Shown one piece after another: positions 1-7,253 of a stretch of 14,194 nucleotides of DNA (positions are counted from its first letter, which is position 1; each line of letters starts with the position of its first letter). The position numbers were made by a program, and so were the translations under genes. The DNA lies in the NCBI GenBank assembly GCA_016200125.1, contig JACQFK010000006.1:1-14194 (forward strand), read 5' to 3'. The DNA is from Planctomycetota bacterium. Lineage in GTDB: Bacteria > Planctomycetota > MHYJ01 > JACPRB01. Below the pieces are notes generated by a model. It was not told the DNA's origin and searched no databases. It was given only the letters and a program-made list of their open reading frames with translations.

Positions 1-84
1 CTGGACGAAGTGATCCGCCGGGTGATCCAATACAACCGCGGCGTGCGGATGGCCGTCCCGCTCCAGGGCCCGGAAAAGACGTAG
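1..84 (+). CDS. flbD: C-terminal fragment of a FlbD-like flagellar protein
   Basis: Reading frame 1 is open from the window edge to a TAG at 82-84 and gives 27 residues. The start, LDEVIRRVIQY, matches the typical end of FlbD (SwrD), a small protein of about 60-80 residues found in flagellar operons, where the tail usually reads like VKES-x-DEVI-x-x-I-x-x-Y. FlbD genes usually precede motA, motB, fliL, fliM and fliN, and here fliL follows after 13 bases. In Bacillus the family (SwrD) is known to raise flagellar power; a role in this organism is inferred. The rest of the gene lies outside the window, so the identification rests on a short tail plus context. The last 16 or so residues extend past the usual FlbD end. 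Confidence 0.6.
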   Translation: MDEVIRRVIQYNRGVRMAVPLQGPEKT

Positions 85-97
85 CAGGGAGGTCCTG

Positions 98-658
98 ATG
101 CCCCCGAACAGCGCCGCCGAACGGACCGGCGCGAGCAGCCCCTCCTATGCCGTGCCCCCGCCGCCTCCCCCCCGGCGGATGATGTCCCCCGCGGGATACC
201 TCGGACTCGGGGTCGCGATGATCTTCACGCTGTTCATCGTCCTCCGGATCGTCTCCTCCTTCCAGGCCGGGCAGGGCGCCGCCGCCAGCCCGGACGGCTA
301 CGAGGAGGTCGACCTGGGCGCGATGACGCGCGAGCTCTCGCCTGAGTCGGGCGGCCTGGTCCGCGAGCCCTTCATGCTCAAGGTCGTCCTCGTGCTCAAC
401 CCGAAGGTCCGCGACCTGGGCGCGCTGAAGTCCCAGGTGGAGCGGCGCAAGAACCTGTTCCGCGACATCGTGTGGACCGAGATCCTTGATCCCAAGAGCG
501 ACGCCGAGCTCCGCAAGCCCGCGGTGCTCGAGGCGATGAAGTCCGACATCCGCCAGCGGATCAACCAGGAGATGGAGAAGCAGGTCGGCGTCCGGGACGG
601 CCAGGAGCCGGTCTCCCGCGTCCTCTTTCCCGACCGGAAGCCGCCCGAGCGGCGCTGA
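98..658 (+). CDS. fliL: FliL-like flagellar basal-body-associated protein
   Basis: This encodes a 186-residue single-pass inner-membrane protein. Residues 1-31 are a proline-rich cytoplasmic tail, residues about 34-52 form one hydrophobic helix, and residues about 66-175 form a periplasmic domain. That domain begins EEVDLGAMTRELSPESGG and continues into a beta strand FMLKVVLVLNP, the FliL pattern of a VDLG-type linker followed by a strand and a long helix. FliL rings surround MotAB stators and stabilise them under load. The start is supported by an AGGGAGG ribosome site at 86-92. The gene lies 13 bases after the flbD-like stop and 7 bases before fliN, so the three are probably one operon. The long N-terminal tail with six consecutive prolines is longer than in most FliL proteins. 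Family assignment rests on topology and context more than on strong motifs. Confidence 0.78.
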   Translation: MPPNSAAERTGASSPSYAVPPPPPPRRMMSPAGYLGLGVAMIFTLFIVLRIVSSFQAGQGAAASPDGYEEVDLGAMTRELSPESGGLVREPFMLKVVLVLNPKVRDLGALKSQVERRKNLFRDIVWTEILDPKSDAELRKPAVLEAMKSDIRQRINQEMEKQVGVRDGQEPVSRVLFPDRKPPERR

Positions 659-665
659 GACGACT

Positions 666-1091
666 ATGCCCGAACAGCCGCGCCAGGAAGACATCGACGA
701 GCTCATGAAGGTGCTCGCGGGCTCCGCGGCCTCCTCCCCGCCGCCGCCCGAGGCGCCGCGGAAGGAGACGTCTTCCCGTCCCTCCGCTCCGCCCCCCTCC
801 TTCGAGACGATCGCGACCCCGGCGTCGCCCCCCCGGCCCGAGGCGGGGATCGAATTCCTGGGGGACGTCGACGTCCAGGTGCGCGTGGAGCTGGGGAACG
901 CCCGGCTGAACGTGAAGGACGTCCTCAAGCTGGGCTCCGGTTCGGTCGTGGCGCTCGACAGCCTGGTCGGCGACGCCGTGAACGTCTTCGTGAACGACCG
1001 CCTGGTGGCGCGCGGGGAGGTCCTCGTGGTCCACGACAATTTCGCCGTCCGCATCACCGAGGTGGTTCCGCCGCCCAAACCGGGCGAATAG
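666..1091 (+). CDS. fliN: Flagellar motor switch protein FliN
   Basis: This 141-residue protein has an SpoA (surface presentation of antigens) domain at residues about 62-134. It shows the FliN signature: a VxVELG-type strand, then VKDVLKLGSGSVVALD, VGDAVNVFVND, LVARGEVLVV and FAVRITEV. FliN forms the lower C-ring of the flagellar motor with FliM and FliG and takes part in switching and in type III export. Residues 1-60 are a low-complexity linker rich in proline, serine and alanine; such linkers are common in FliN of non-enteric bacteria. The gene begins 7 bases after fliL, with only a weak GAGA ribosome site, so translation may be coupled. A FliM/FliN hybrid is unlikely because the protein is too short to hold a CheC-like FliM domain. 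FliM itself is absent from this block. Confidence 0.93.
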   Translation: MPEQPRQEDIDELMKVLAGSAASSPPPPEAPRKETSSRPSAPPPSFETIATPASPPRPEAGIEFLGDVDVQVRVELGNARLNVKDVLKLGSGSVVALDSLVGDAVNVFVNDRLVARGEVLVVHDNFAVRITEVVPPPKPGE

Positions 1092-1124
1092 GCCGCCGCC
1101 GCCCCCCTTTTCACCAGCTAGTGC

Positions 1125-1152
1125 TTGACTGTGCGGGGTCGCGGGTTAGCAT
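1125..1152 (+). promoter_or_regulatory. Sigma-70-type promoter placed for a leaderless gspE transcript
   Basis: TTGACT at 1125-1130 matches the -35 consensus at five of six positions. After a 16-base spacer, TAGCAT at 1147-1152 matches the -10 consensus at four of six. Transcription would begin around 1158-1160, and the gspE ATG starts at 1159. The TAG inside the -10 element is also an in-frame stop for gspE, which excludes an upstream start, and no purine-rich ribosome site precedes the ATG. Together these point to a leaderless mRNA. Confidence 0.6.
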
Positions 1153-1158
1153 TACTTC

Positions 1159-3498
1159 ATGCCCAATCCACTCGGCACCAAGGCCGGCGACGATGTGCTG
1201 GCCCGGCTCGACGAGCTGTCCGCCAAGCTCGAGACCGAGCGGCGCATTCGCGAGGTCACCGACCACATCCACACTGCCACCCTGGACGAGATCATCCTGT
1301 CCGTGCGCGAGGACGTGCAGCGCCTGGTGGGCTGCGAGCTGGTGTCCATCTTCGCCAAGGATCCGGCGAAGGACGAACTGGTCACCAAGTCGATGGACGG
1401 CGAGGAGGTCAAGGAGATCCGCGTCCCCGTCGCCTCGAACAGCATCGTGGGCTACGTGGCGCTCAAGAAGCGGATCGTCCGAATCTCGGACGCCTACGAC
1501 CCCAAGTCGGTCGCGGCGGTGGATCCCATCCTGAAGTTCGACGCGACCTGGGACAAGAAGACGGGCTTCAAGACGAAGCAGATCCTCGCCGTCCCCATCC
1601 TGAAGGACGCCCGCCTCTTCGGCGTGATCGAGTGCATGAACGCGCCGCACAACATGGCGTTCCGCGAGGACCACATGGTGATCGTCGAAGACCTGGCGAA
1701 GACGCTGGGGACGGCCTTCGCCAACCAGCAAAAGGTCGCGGTCCGGACCTCGCCCTACGACACGCTGATCCGGGCCGGCCGCCTCAGCCAGGAGCAGGTG
1801 GACCAGGCGGTCCAGGCGGGGCAGAAGAACGGGATGTCGGCCGAGTACAACATCATCCAGAACTGCAAGATCTCCAAGGACGATCTCGGGAAGAGCCTCT
1901 CGGACTTCTACCGGGTCCCCTTCCTGTCCTACGCGACGGGCTACTTCGCCCCGATGGACCTGCTCGAGAAGTTCACGCTCGACCTGCTCAAGCACCACTC
2001 CTTCGTCCCGGTCTCCAAGGCGGGGAACCGGGCCACGGTGCTGATGGCCAATCCGAAAAACCTCTCGCTCCGAGACGACATCGCCAAGCGCCTGGGCCTC
2101 GAGATCATCGTCAACGTGGCGATCAGGGAGGACATCAACGACTTCATCGACTCCTTCCTGGGCGCGTCGGTGAAGGCGGTCGCGTCCGCCGAGCTGAACG
2201 ACCTCATGAGCGAGATCGCGAGCGAGGACGCCACCAACAAGAGCGCGGCCGGGGAGGAGAAGAGCTCCGACAACGACAAGGACAAGGCCAACGAGGCCGC
2301 GCTGGTCCGCCTGGTCAACGCGATCATCGAGAAGGCCAACGACATGGGAGCGAGCGACATCCACATCGAGCCCCGCATGGAGGGGCCCGTGGTGGTGCGG
2401 ATCCGCATCGACGGCTCCTGCTCGAACATGCCCGGCCTGCCCGAGATCCCCAACGGCAACGGCCGCGCCATGGTGGCGCGCATCAAGATCATGTCCAACC
2501 TGGACATCGCCGAGCGGAGCTTCCCGCAGGACGGCAAGATCCCCTTCAAGAAGTTCGGCGCGCGCGACATCGAGCTGCGCGTCGCCACGATTCCGACGAC
2601 GGGGGGCCAGGAGGACGCGGTGCTCCGCATCCTGGCGGCCTCGAAGCCCATCCCCATCGAGAAGCTCGGGATGGAGCAGGACAACCTGGACAAGTTCAAG
2701 ACGATCGTCGAGCAGCCCTACGGGATCTTCCTCTGCGTGGGCCCGACCGGCTCCGGGAAGACGACCACGCTCCACTCGGGGCTCGGCTACCTGAACAAGC
2801 CCGACGTCAAGATCTGGACCGCCGAGGATCCCGTCGAAATCACGCAGAACGGCCTGCGGCAGGTGAGCGTGATGCCGAAGATCGGCTTCACCTTCGAGAA
2901 GGCGCTCCGCTCCTTCCTGCGTCTCGACCCGGACATCATCATGATCGGCGAAATGCGAGACCTCGAGACCGCGAGCGCGGCCATCGAGGCGTCGCTGACG
3001 GGCCACATGGTGTTCTCCACGCTCCACACGAACAACGCGCCCGAGACCGTGACCCGCCTCCTGGACATGGGCCTGGACCCCTACACCTTCGGCGACTCGC
3101 TCCTCGGCATCCTCGCGCAGCGGCTCCTGCGGACGCTCTGCAAGGAGTGCAAGGAGCGCTACGTCCCCGACGAGGCCGAGTGGGCCAAGCTCAAGCACGA
3201 GTTCGGCGACGACGCGCTCTGGGACAAGCAGGGCTTCGTCCGGGAGAAGGTCGAGCTGGCCCGCGCCCGGGGCTGCGAGCGCTGCAACAAGTCGGGCTAC
3301 AAGGGCCGCGCCGGCATCCACGAACTGCTGGCTGTCGACGACGAGATCCGCCACCTGATCTACGGCAAGGAGCTCTCCAGCAAGGTGCGCGATCTCGGCA
3401 TCAAGAAGGGCATGGTGATGCTCAATCAGGACGGCATCCGCAAGGTCGTCAAGGGCCTCTGCGATCTCGCGGAAGTCCGCGCGGTCTGCATGAAGTAA
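1159..3498 (+). CDS. GAF-domain-fused GspE/PilB family secretion or pilus assembly ATPase
   Basis: This encodes a 779-residue hexameric traffic ATPase that powers type II secretion or type IV pilus extension from the cytoplasmic face. Residues about 35-190 resemble a GAF sensor domain, residues about 195-335 an MshEN/T2SSE N-terminal domain, and residues about 375-779 the ATPase. Visible motifs are Walker A GPTGSGKT (528-535), the Asp box AEDPVE (555-560), the Walker B region ending GEMRD (597-601, where most relatives have GEIRD), the His box from TGHMVFSTLHTN, and a zinc tetracysteine at C661, C664, C706 and C709. The Cys tetrad and MshEN domain favour GspE/PilB over PilT. No other secretin, pilin or inner-membrane platform gene is in the window, so the substrate is unknown. 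The fused GAF domain suggests control by a small ligand such as a nucleotide, which is inference. An in-frame TAG at 1147 fixes the start at or after 1159. Confidence 0.92.
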   Translation: MPNPLGTKAGDDVLARLDELSAKLETERRIREVTDHIHTATLDEIILSVREDVQRLVGCELVSIFAKDPAKDELVTKSMDGEEVKEIRVPVASNSIVGYVALKKRIVRISDAYDPKSVAAVDPILKFDATWDKKTGFKTKQILAVPILKDARLFGVIECMNAPHNMAFREDHMVIVEDLAKTLGTAFANQQKVAVRTSPYDTLIRAGRLSQEQVDQAVQAGQKNGMSAEYNIIQNCKISKDDLGKSLSDFYRVPFLSYATGYFAPMDLLEKFTLDLLKHHSFVPVSKAGNRATVLMANPKNLSLRDDIAKRLGLEIIVNVAIREDINDFIDSFLGASVKAVASAELNDLMSEIASEDATNKSAAGEEKSSDNDKDKANEAALVRLVNAIIEKANDMGASDIHIEPRMEGPVVVRIRIDGSCSNMPGLPEIPNGNGRAMVARIKIMSNLDIAERSFPQDGKIPFKKFGARDIELRVATIPTTGGQEDAVLRILAASKPIPIEKLGMEQDNLDKFKTIVEQPYGIFLCVGPTGSGKTTTLHSGLGYLNKPDVKIWTAEDPVEITQNGLRQVSVMPKIGFTFEKALRSFLRLDPDIIMIGEMRDLETASAAIEASLTGHMVFSTLHTNNAPETVTRLLDMGLDPYTFGDSLLGILAQRLLRTLCKECKERYVPDEAEWAKLKHEFGDDALWDKQGFVREKVELARARGCERCNKSGYKGRAGIHELLAVDDEIRHLIYGKELSSKVRDLGIKKGMVMLNQDGIRKVVKGLCDLAEVRAVCMK

Positions 3499-3548
3499 GA
3501 GCCCGGAATCAAGAGTAGAGAATCAAGGAGCAAGCCGCCCGCCGGCTC
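3499..3548. other. Convergent intergenic spacer between gspE and the S9 peptidase gene
   Basis: These 50 bases separate the 3' ends of two convergent genes. I see no strong hairpin with a U-run on either strand. The only symmetry is a loose GAGCCCGG/CCGGCTC pair flanking a purine-rich stretch, too gapped to call a terminator. Confidence 0.5.
3505..3532 (+). repeat. Degenerate heptad purine-rich repeat in the convergent spacer
   Basis: GAATCAAG occurs twice, at 3506-3513 and 3520-3527, exactly 14 bases apart, and the stretch can be read as four degenerate 7-base units (GGAATCA, AGAGTAG, AGAATCA, AGGAGCA). It resembles in style the heptamer array before motA. Confidence 0.4.
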
Positions 3549-5480
3549 TCATTCCATCAGGTGTTTCTTGAGGAAGAGGGTCATGGCGGCGCTCAGGTAG
3601 TCGCGGTTCTCCTTGCGGGCGAAGCCGTGGCCCTCGTTGTCGGCGTAGACCGTCCACACGGGGCGGCCCTGCGCGCGGACCTTCGCGGCGATCTGCTCGG
3701 CCTCGGAGAAGGGCACCCGCGGGTCGTTCCGCCCGTGCGCCACGAGGAGGGCGGACCTGATCCGGTCGGCGTGGTTTGCCGGCGAGATCCGCTCGAACAC
3801 CGCGCGCATCTTCGGGTCGCGCTCGTCGCCGTACTCGACCCGGCGGAGATCCACCCGGTAGCCGCTCGTCCGTTCCAGGAAGGTGACGAAGTTGGCGATG
3901 CCCACCACGTCGATGCCCGCCTTGAGGCGGTCGCCGAAGTGGACGAGCGACGCCAGGACCATGTAGCCGCCATAGCTGCCGCCGAAGACGGCGACGCGCG
4001 AGGCGTCGAGGTCGGGCTGCGCCGCGATCCAATCGAGGAGCGCGCCGATGTCCTTCACCGAGTCCTCGCGCTTCTCGGCGTTGTCGAGCGCGGTGTAGGT
4101 CTTGCCGTAGCCGGTCGAGCCCCGGACGTTGGGCGCGATCACGGCGATCCCCAGTTCGTTCACCCAGTACTGGGTCAGCGGCGTGAAGAAAGGCTGGTAC
4201 TGCGACTCGGGGCCGCCGTGGATGGAGATCACCACGGGCGCCTTTCCCGCCTTGCGGGGCTTGTAGACGTAGGCCGGGATCTCCCGCTGGTCGAAGGACT
4301 TGAAGGAGAACCGCTGGGGCGTTACGAAGGCCGACGCGTCGAGCCCGCCGGTCTCGCTGAAGGTCCAGCGGACGAGCTTCTTCTCCGCGATCTCGTACGT
4401 GTACGCGTCGCTGGGAGCGTCGGCGCGGCTGAGCGTGAACCCGAGGCGCTTCCCGTCACGCGAGAACCTCATTCCCGACACGATGCCCAGGGGCAGGTCG
4501 ACCGGCCGGTCCTCGCCCAGGAAATACAGGCGCGACGTGCCGTCCTCGTTCTTCACGTACGCGATCTGGCGGTCGTGGACCTCGATGTCCGTGACGTCCC
4601 AGGGCTTGTCGACGATGGTCAAGTGTCTGAACGCGGCGCTGACCTTTCCGGTGGACTGCGCGAGCTGCCGGAACTCGCCCTGCCAGTCGCAGCCCATGAT
4701 CCAGGGCGTGGGATAGGCGAACTTCGGGCTGGAGCAGGAGACCTTGACGTTGTCCGGAACATCAAGAACGGATTCCGGGATTGGATGGGACAGGTTCAGG
4801 GTGTAGGGACGGGTGTCGTTCACGGAAACCACTTTGAGCATCATGAGTTCCGTATCGTTCGGAGCCCAATCGGTCACGACCCAGAACGTGCCCTTTGTCT
4901 CCAGCAGAAGCCTGGCCGTTCCCGTCGACAGATCGAGCAGGTAGAGGTCCGTGTCGCGACCGTTCCGGCGATTTGAGCTGTAGGCGACGCGATCGCCTTT
5001 TCGGCTCATCGGGCCCAGATTGTTGCGAGACTTGCCGTCCGTCAGCAAGCTCGACCGGCCCTGCTTCCGGTCGAGCCGGTAGATCTGGTAATTCTCGTCG
5101 CCGCCGCGGGCCTGCGTGTAGAGCAGGTCGCTCGTGCCCGGGATGAAGAGGCCGCCGGAGACCGGCTCATCGCCGAAGGTGAGCTGCTCGCGGCGGCCGC
5201 CGGGGAAGGGGACGAGGTGGAGCTGGGCCGTCTCGGCGAAGCGGGTGGCGATGAGGATCGAGCCGTCGGGGCCGAAGTCCTCGAAGGCGGCGCCCCGCGC
5301 GCTCTGGTACTGCGCGAGCCGCTTCGTGATCTCGTCCGGGACCGCGGGGACGCCTTCGACGGCGATGGCGGCGGGCAGGCCGGGCGCTTTCGGCTTCGCC
5401 GGGGCGGCAACCGTCGCGGCCGGCGGCGTCTGCGGGGCGCCGCAGCCCGCGAGGAGGGCCAGGAGGAGGAGTCGTTTCAT
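3549..5480 (-). CDS. S9 family prolyl-oligopeptidase-type serine peptidase, lipoprotein
   Basis: This 643-residue protein has a lipoprotein signal, MKRLLLLALLAGC, with lipidation expected at C13, so it should be anchored in the envelope. Residues about 45-370 form a WD40/TolB-like propeller with strands such as GGDENYQIYRLD and DTDLYLLDLSTG. Residues about 385-643 form an alpha/beta hydrolase. The catalytic triad is readable: S502 in GGSYGGY, D586 in HGRNDPRVP and H618 in NEGHGF. The family cleaves peptides after proline or other residues, with the propeller limiting access to short substrates. HGGPESQYQPFF and NVRGSTGYG are typical S9 dipeptidyl/acylaminoacyl-peptidase features. An AGGA ribosome site lies 8 bases before the ATG (plus-strand 5489-5492). 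The gene diverges from the M3 peptidase gene across 69 bases, which suggests linked roles in peptide use. The part encoded by about 4735-5000 is visibly less GC-rich than the rest. Confidence 0.93.
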   Translation of the reverse strand: MKRLLLLALLAGCGAPQTPPAATVAAPAKPKAPGLPAAIAVEGVPAVPDEITKRLAQYQSARGAAFEDFGPDGSILIATRFAETAQLHLVPFPGGRREQLTFGDEPVSGGLFIPGTSDLLYTQARGGDENYQIYRLDRKQGRSSLLTDGKSRNNLGPMSRKGDRVAYSSNRRNGRDTDLYLLDLSTGTARLLLETKGTFWVVTDWAPNDTELMMLKVVSVNDTRPYTLNLSHPIPESVLDVPDNVKVSCSSPKFAYPTPWIMGCDWQGEFRQLAQSTGKVSAAFRHLTIVDKPWDVTDIEVHDRQIAYVKNEDGTSRLYFLGEDRPVDLPLGIVSGMRFSRDGKRLGFTLSRADAPSDAYTYEIAEKKLVRWTFSETGGLDASAFVTPQRFSFKSFDQREIPAYVYKPRKAGKAPVVISIHGGPESQYQPFFTPLTQYWVNELGIAVIAPNVRGSTGYGKTYTALDNAEKREDSVKDIGALLDWIAAQPDLDASRVAVFGGSYGGYMVLASLVHFGDRLKAGIDVVGIANFVTFLERTSGYRVDLRRVEYGDERDPKMRAVFERISPANHADRIRSALLVAHGRNDPRVPFSEAEQIAAKVRAQGRPVWTVYADNEGHGFARKENRDYLSAAMTLFLKKHLME

Positions 5481-5501
5481 TTAGTCGATCCTACCAATCG
5501 T

Positions 5502-5509
5502 GTTATACT
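5502..5509. promoter_or_regulatory. Overlapping bidirectional -10 elements between two peptidase genes
   Basis: On the plus strand TATACT (5504-5509) matches the -10 consensus at five of six positions and has an upstream TG (5501-5502), making an extended -10. On the minus strand the same bases read TATAAC (5507 down to 5502), also five of six. Predicted starts fall near 5516 for the M3 gene (leader about 34 bases) and near 5495 for the S9 gene (leader about 15 bases). No good -35 is visible on either side, as expected for extended or symmetric -10 promoters. Confidence 0.65.
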
Positions 5510-5549
5510 CCCCTCTACGTTTGCGGAATTCAGGAAGCGCCAACCGGGT

Positions 5550-7253
5550 ATGAAGCTCGACCAGGCCTACCCCCTCCGGTGGGTTCCCCGGAACCTCGAC
5601 TTCGACGACTGGAAGAAGCTGGAACCCCTCTTCGACGAGCTCGAGAAGGGCGCGGCCACGCGCGACCTGCGCGCCTGGCTCCAGGACTGGAGCGAGCTCG
5701 AAAGCGCGTGGAACGAGGAGTCGAGCCGCCGCTATGTCGCGATGACCTGCGACACCGAGAACGCGGAGAAGGAGAAGAAGTACCTCCACCTGGAGACCGT
5801 GATCGGACCGCTGGCCAAGCCGCGCTGGCAGGCGCTGAAGAAGCTCTACCTCGACCATCCGAAGCGCAAATCTCTTCCGAAGAACGTCTACGGCGTGATG
5901 GACCGCTTCATCGCCAACGAGTTCGAGCTCTACCGCGAGGAGAACATCGCGCTCGAGGCGAAGGACGCCGAGCTGCGGCAGAAGTACCAGAAGATCGCGG
6001 GATCGATGACGGTGACCTATGACGGCAAGGAGCAGACGCTCCAGCAGGTCGCGCGCCACCTCGAGGAGAACGACCGCGCCCGCCGCCAGGAGGTCTGGGA
6101 GCTGATCGCGAAGCGGCGGCTGCAGGCCTGCGAGCCGCTCGAAGACCTCTACGACGAGATGGTGAAGCTGCGGACCCGGATGGGCCGCAACGCCGGCTTC
6201 AAGGACTACCGCGACTACACCTTCCGCGTCCGCGGCCGCTTCGACTACACGCCGCGCCACTGCTTCGACTTCCACCGCGCGAACGAAACGGCCGTCGTCC
6301 CCGCGCTCCGCCGCCGCCACGAGCGGCGCCGGAAGCTTCTGGGCGTCGACGTCCTGCGCCCCTGGGACCTCGCGGTGGATCCCGAGGGCCGCGCGCCGCT
6401 GCGCCCCTTCAAGTCCATGAAGCAGCTGATGGACGGCTGCGGCCGCATCTTCCGCAAGGTGCATCCCGACTTCGGGAAGATGTTCGACTACATCCGCTCG
6501 AAGGGCTACCTCGACCTCGACAGCCGCAAGGGCAAGGCGCCGGGCGGCTACCAGACCGTGTTCGAGGTCGAGCGCGTCCCCTTCATCTTCTCGAACTCCG
6601 CGGGGCTCCACGGCGACGTCGAGACCCTGCTCCACGAGGGCGGCCATTCGTTCCACTCGCTCCAGTGCCGCCACCAGGAGCCGCGCTTCAACCGCGACTA
6701 CCCGACGGAGTTCGCCGAGGTCGCGTCGATGGGCATGGAACTCCTGGGCCAGCCCTACCTCGAGGAGTTTTATCCGAAGAAGGAGGCCGACCGGGCGCGG
6801 GCCCATCACCTGGAGGGCCTCCTGTCCACTTACGCCTGGGTCGCGACGATCGACGCCTTCCAGCACTGGGTCTACACCGACCCCGACCATTCGAGGACGG
6901 ACCGGAAGAACGCCTGGCTGGACCTGAGGCGCCGTCTGGGGGGCTCGGAGGACTGGACCGGCTACGAGGACGCCAAAGCCTACAACTGGCAGCGCCAGCT
7001 CCACCTCTTCACGGTCCCTTTTTATTATATCGAGTATGGAATTGCGCAGACCGGCGCGCTGCAGGTCTGGCGCACCGCGAAGAAGGGCCGGAAGGCCGCG
7101 ATCGCGAAGTACCGCGCCGGCGAGTCGCTGGGCTGGACGCGGCCGCTGCCGGAGCTCTTCCGCGCCTCCGGGCTCAAGTTCGATTTCAGCGAGAAGACGA
7201 TCGGCCCGCTCGTGAAGGCGGCCCTCGCGGATCTGGAGAAGCTGGATGCCTGA
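5550..7253 (+). CDS. M3 family oligoendopeptidase (PepF-like) zinc metallopeptidase
   Basis: With the ATG at 5550 this encodes a 567-residue cytoplasmic protein without a signal peptide; the frame stays open upstream, but that part is antisense to the S9 gene and precedes the promoter. Zinc ligands are visible in HEGGHSFHSL (H362, H366, catalytic E363) and in FAEVAS (E390), 28 residues after the first His, as in M3 enzymes. The later PFYYIEYGIAQ matches the conserved C-terminal tyrosine motif of the M3B oligoendopeptidases. The enzyme would hydrolyse short peptides inside the cell. Length fits the family (about 560-610). Ribosome binding is weak: AGGAAG at 5532-5537 is 12 bases from the ATG. 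The next gene overlaps the 3' end by 8 bases, so they are co-translated. The PFYYIEYG codons (7018-7041) are strikingly AT-rich against the rest of the gene. Confidence 0.92.
   Translation: MKLDQAYPLRWVPRNLDFDDWKKLEPLFDELEKGAATRDLRAWLQDWSELESAWNEESSRRYVAMTCDTENAEKEKKYLHLETVIGPLAKPRWQALKKLYLDHPKRKSLPKNVYGVMDRFIANEFELYREENIALEAKDAELRQKYQKIAGSMTVTYDGKEQTLQQVARHLEENDRARRQEVWELIAKRRLQACEPLEDLYDEMVKLRTRMGRNAGFKDYRDYTFRVRGRFDYTPRHCFDFHRANETAVVPALRRRHERRRKLLGVDVLRPWDLAVDPEGRAPLRPFKSMKQLMDGCGRIFRKVHPDFGKMFDYIRSKGYLDLDSRKGKAPGGYQTVFEVERVPFIFSNSAGLHGDVETLLHEGGHSFHSLQCRHQEPRFNRDYPTEFAEVASMGMELLGQPYLEEFYPKKEADRARAHHLEGLLSTYAWVATIDAFQHWVYTDPDHSRTDRKNAWLDLRRRLGGSEDWTGYEDAKAYNWQRQLHLFTVPFYYIEYGIAQTGALQVWRTAKKGRKAAIAKYRAGESLGWTRPLPELFRASGLKFDFSEKTIGPLVKAALADLEKLDA

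Noticed and set aside
1072..1110. Possible terminator at the end of fliN (CGCCC/GGGCG hairpin, then a TTTT at about 1108)
   Set aside because: The stem has only 5 pairs, lies within the coding sequence and is more than 20 bases from the T-run.
1111..3354. Long open frame of 747 codons on the minus strand opposite gspE
   Set aside because: It is an antisense shadow of a GC-rich gene: composition is dominated by Arg, Val, Leu, Asp and Gly without domains, whereas the plus-strand frame has complete ATPase motifs.
1125..3518. Second long plus-strand frame overlapping gspE
   Set aside because: The translation is low in hydrophobic residues and rich in Arg, Gly and Pro, typical of an off-frame reading; no motif is visible.
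5217..5549. N-terminal extension of the M3 peptidase in an open frame
   Set aside because: It would lie antisense within the S9 gene, precedes the likely promoter at 5504-5509, and is Arg/Gly-rich without domain character.
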